Program-made: the position numbers and the translations under genes | NCBI GenBank assembly: GCA_022567365.1 | Contig: JADFHG010000269.1 | Coordinates: 1 to 5,698, forward strand | Direction: 5' to 3' | Origin: Planctomycetota bacterium | GTDB taxonomy: Bacteria > Planctomycetota > Phycisphaerae > UBA1845 | Length of the DNA stretch: 5,698 nucleotides | Notes under the pieces: generated by a model | What the model was told of the DNA's origin: nothing | Databases searched by the model: none | The model's input: only the letters and a program-made list of their open reading frames with translations | Shown here: positions 5,420-5,698 of the stretch, one piece after another | How the letters are laid out: every line of letters starts with the position of its first letter | How positions within the stretch are numbered: the stretch's first letter is position 1

Positions 5420-5698
5420 CGCCCTACCCGGACTGAGACACCCGGCGGCGAAACCGGCGCAACGGCCAATGGGCACGCATGCCACACAGCCACGCACCGC
5501 CAACCGGTGTCACAACCAACCATGTTTTCAACTATGCCGCCGCCCCTCGCAACGGTCGCCCGCGCACAGCGCGAGCCGTTACGCACGGCGCGTACAAAGC
5601 GGCATCGGCTTGCCGGTCAGCTTTAGGAATGAGGTATCGCAGAGTCGGAGATTGGGGGAAATACGAATCCGTGAGAACTTACGAATCAATGTATGGCG
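5420..5698. other. Kinase upstream region and right edge
   Basis: This stretch should hold the kinase promoter on the minus strand, but I see no convincing -35/-10 pair. A plus-strand frame opens at ATG 5479 (also ATG 5629 and GTG 5671 in the same frame) and stays open to the window end. Its last part translates as MRYRRVGDWGKYESV and onward and looks more protein-like than the first part. An AGGA directly abuts ATG 5629, and a GGGGGAA lies about 11 bases before GTG 5671. It may be the beginning of a divergent gene, or chance. TTTTCAAC at 5525-5532 is too short to call a repeat copy. Confidence 0.3.

Overview
This is a GC-rich chromosomal window with ordinary-looking housekeeping or accessory genes separated by unusually wide, repeat-laden gaps. 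No rRNA, tRNA, CRISPR array, transposase or phage gene is visible. The mix of a Hanks-type Ser/Thr kinase, a secreted TlpA-like thioredoxin with a helical C-terminal extension, and dispersed palindromes built on GTTGAAAAAG / CTTTTTCAAC suggests a Planctomycetota-like bacterium. That assignment is inference from style, not from a marker gene.

Layout. Bases 1-133 hold no gene I can support. 134-367 (+) encodes a small zinc-ribbon protein with a GTG start. 440-541 is a nested palindromic repeat (copy 1). 579-1757 (+) encodes a complete PLP-dependent class I/II aminotransferase with a GTG start. 1758-2365 is a 608-base non-coding gap holding a hairpin just after the aminotransferase, the largest palindromic repeat (copy 2, 1895-2018) and a GC-rich leader with a 13-base direct repeat and a hairpin. 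2366-3421 (+) encodes an exported TlpA-like thioredoxin with a C-terminal helical, TPR-like region. 3422-3727 holds a compound repeat (copy 3) and a 14-base-period AT-richer tandem repeat. 3728-4372 (+) encodes a flavin reductase-like FMN-binding protein. It converges with a cytoplasmic Ser/Thr protein kinase on the minus strand (4487-5419), whose stop codon lies in a half-copy of the same repeat (copy 4). 5420-5698 is the kinase upstream region, with a weak open frame running off the right edge.

The genes do not look like one operon: the plus-strand gaps are 211, 608 and 306 bases, and the last gene is convergent. They show no obvious shared pathway. What links the window is the repeat family: each of the four gaps between genes carries a copy or a recognisable half-copy. 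The two fuller copies share a nested design, an outer GTTGAAAAAG inverted repeat around an inner GTGG(G/C)AC... inverted repeat. This repeat family is the most interesting thing here. It could be a non-autonomous mobile palindrome (REP/MITE-like), a transcript-end structure, or both.
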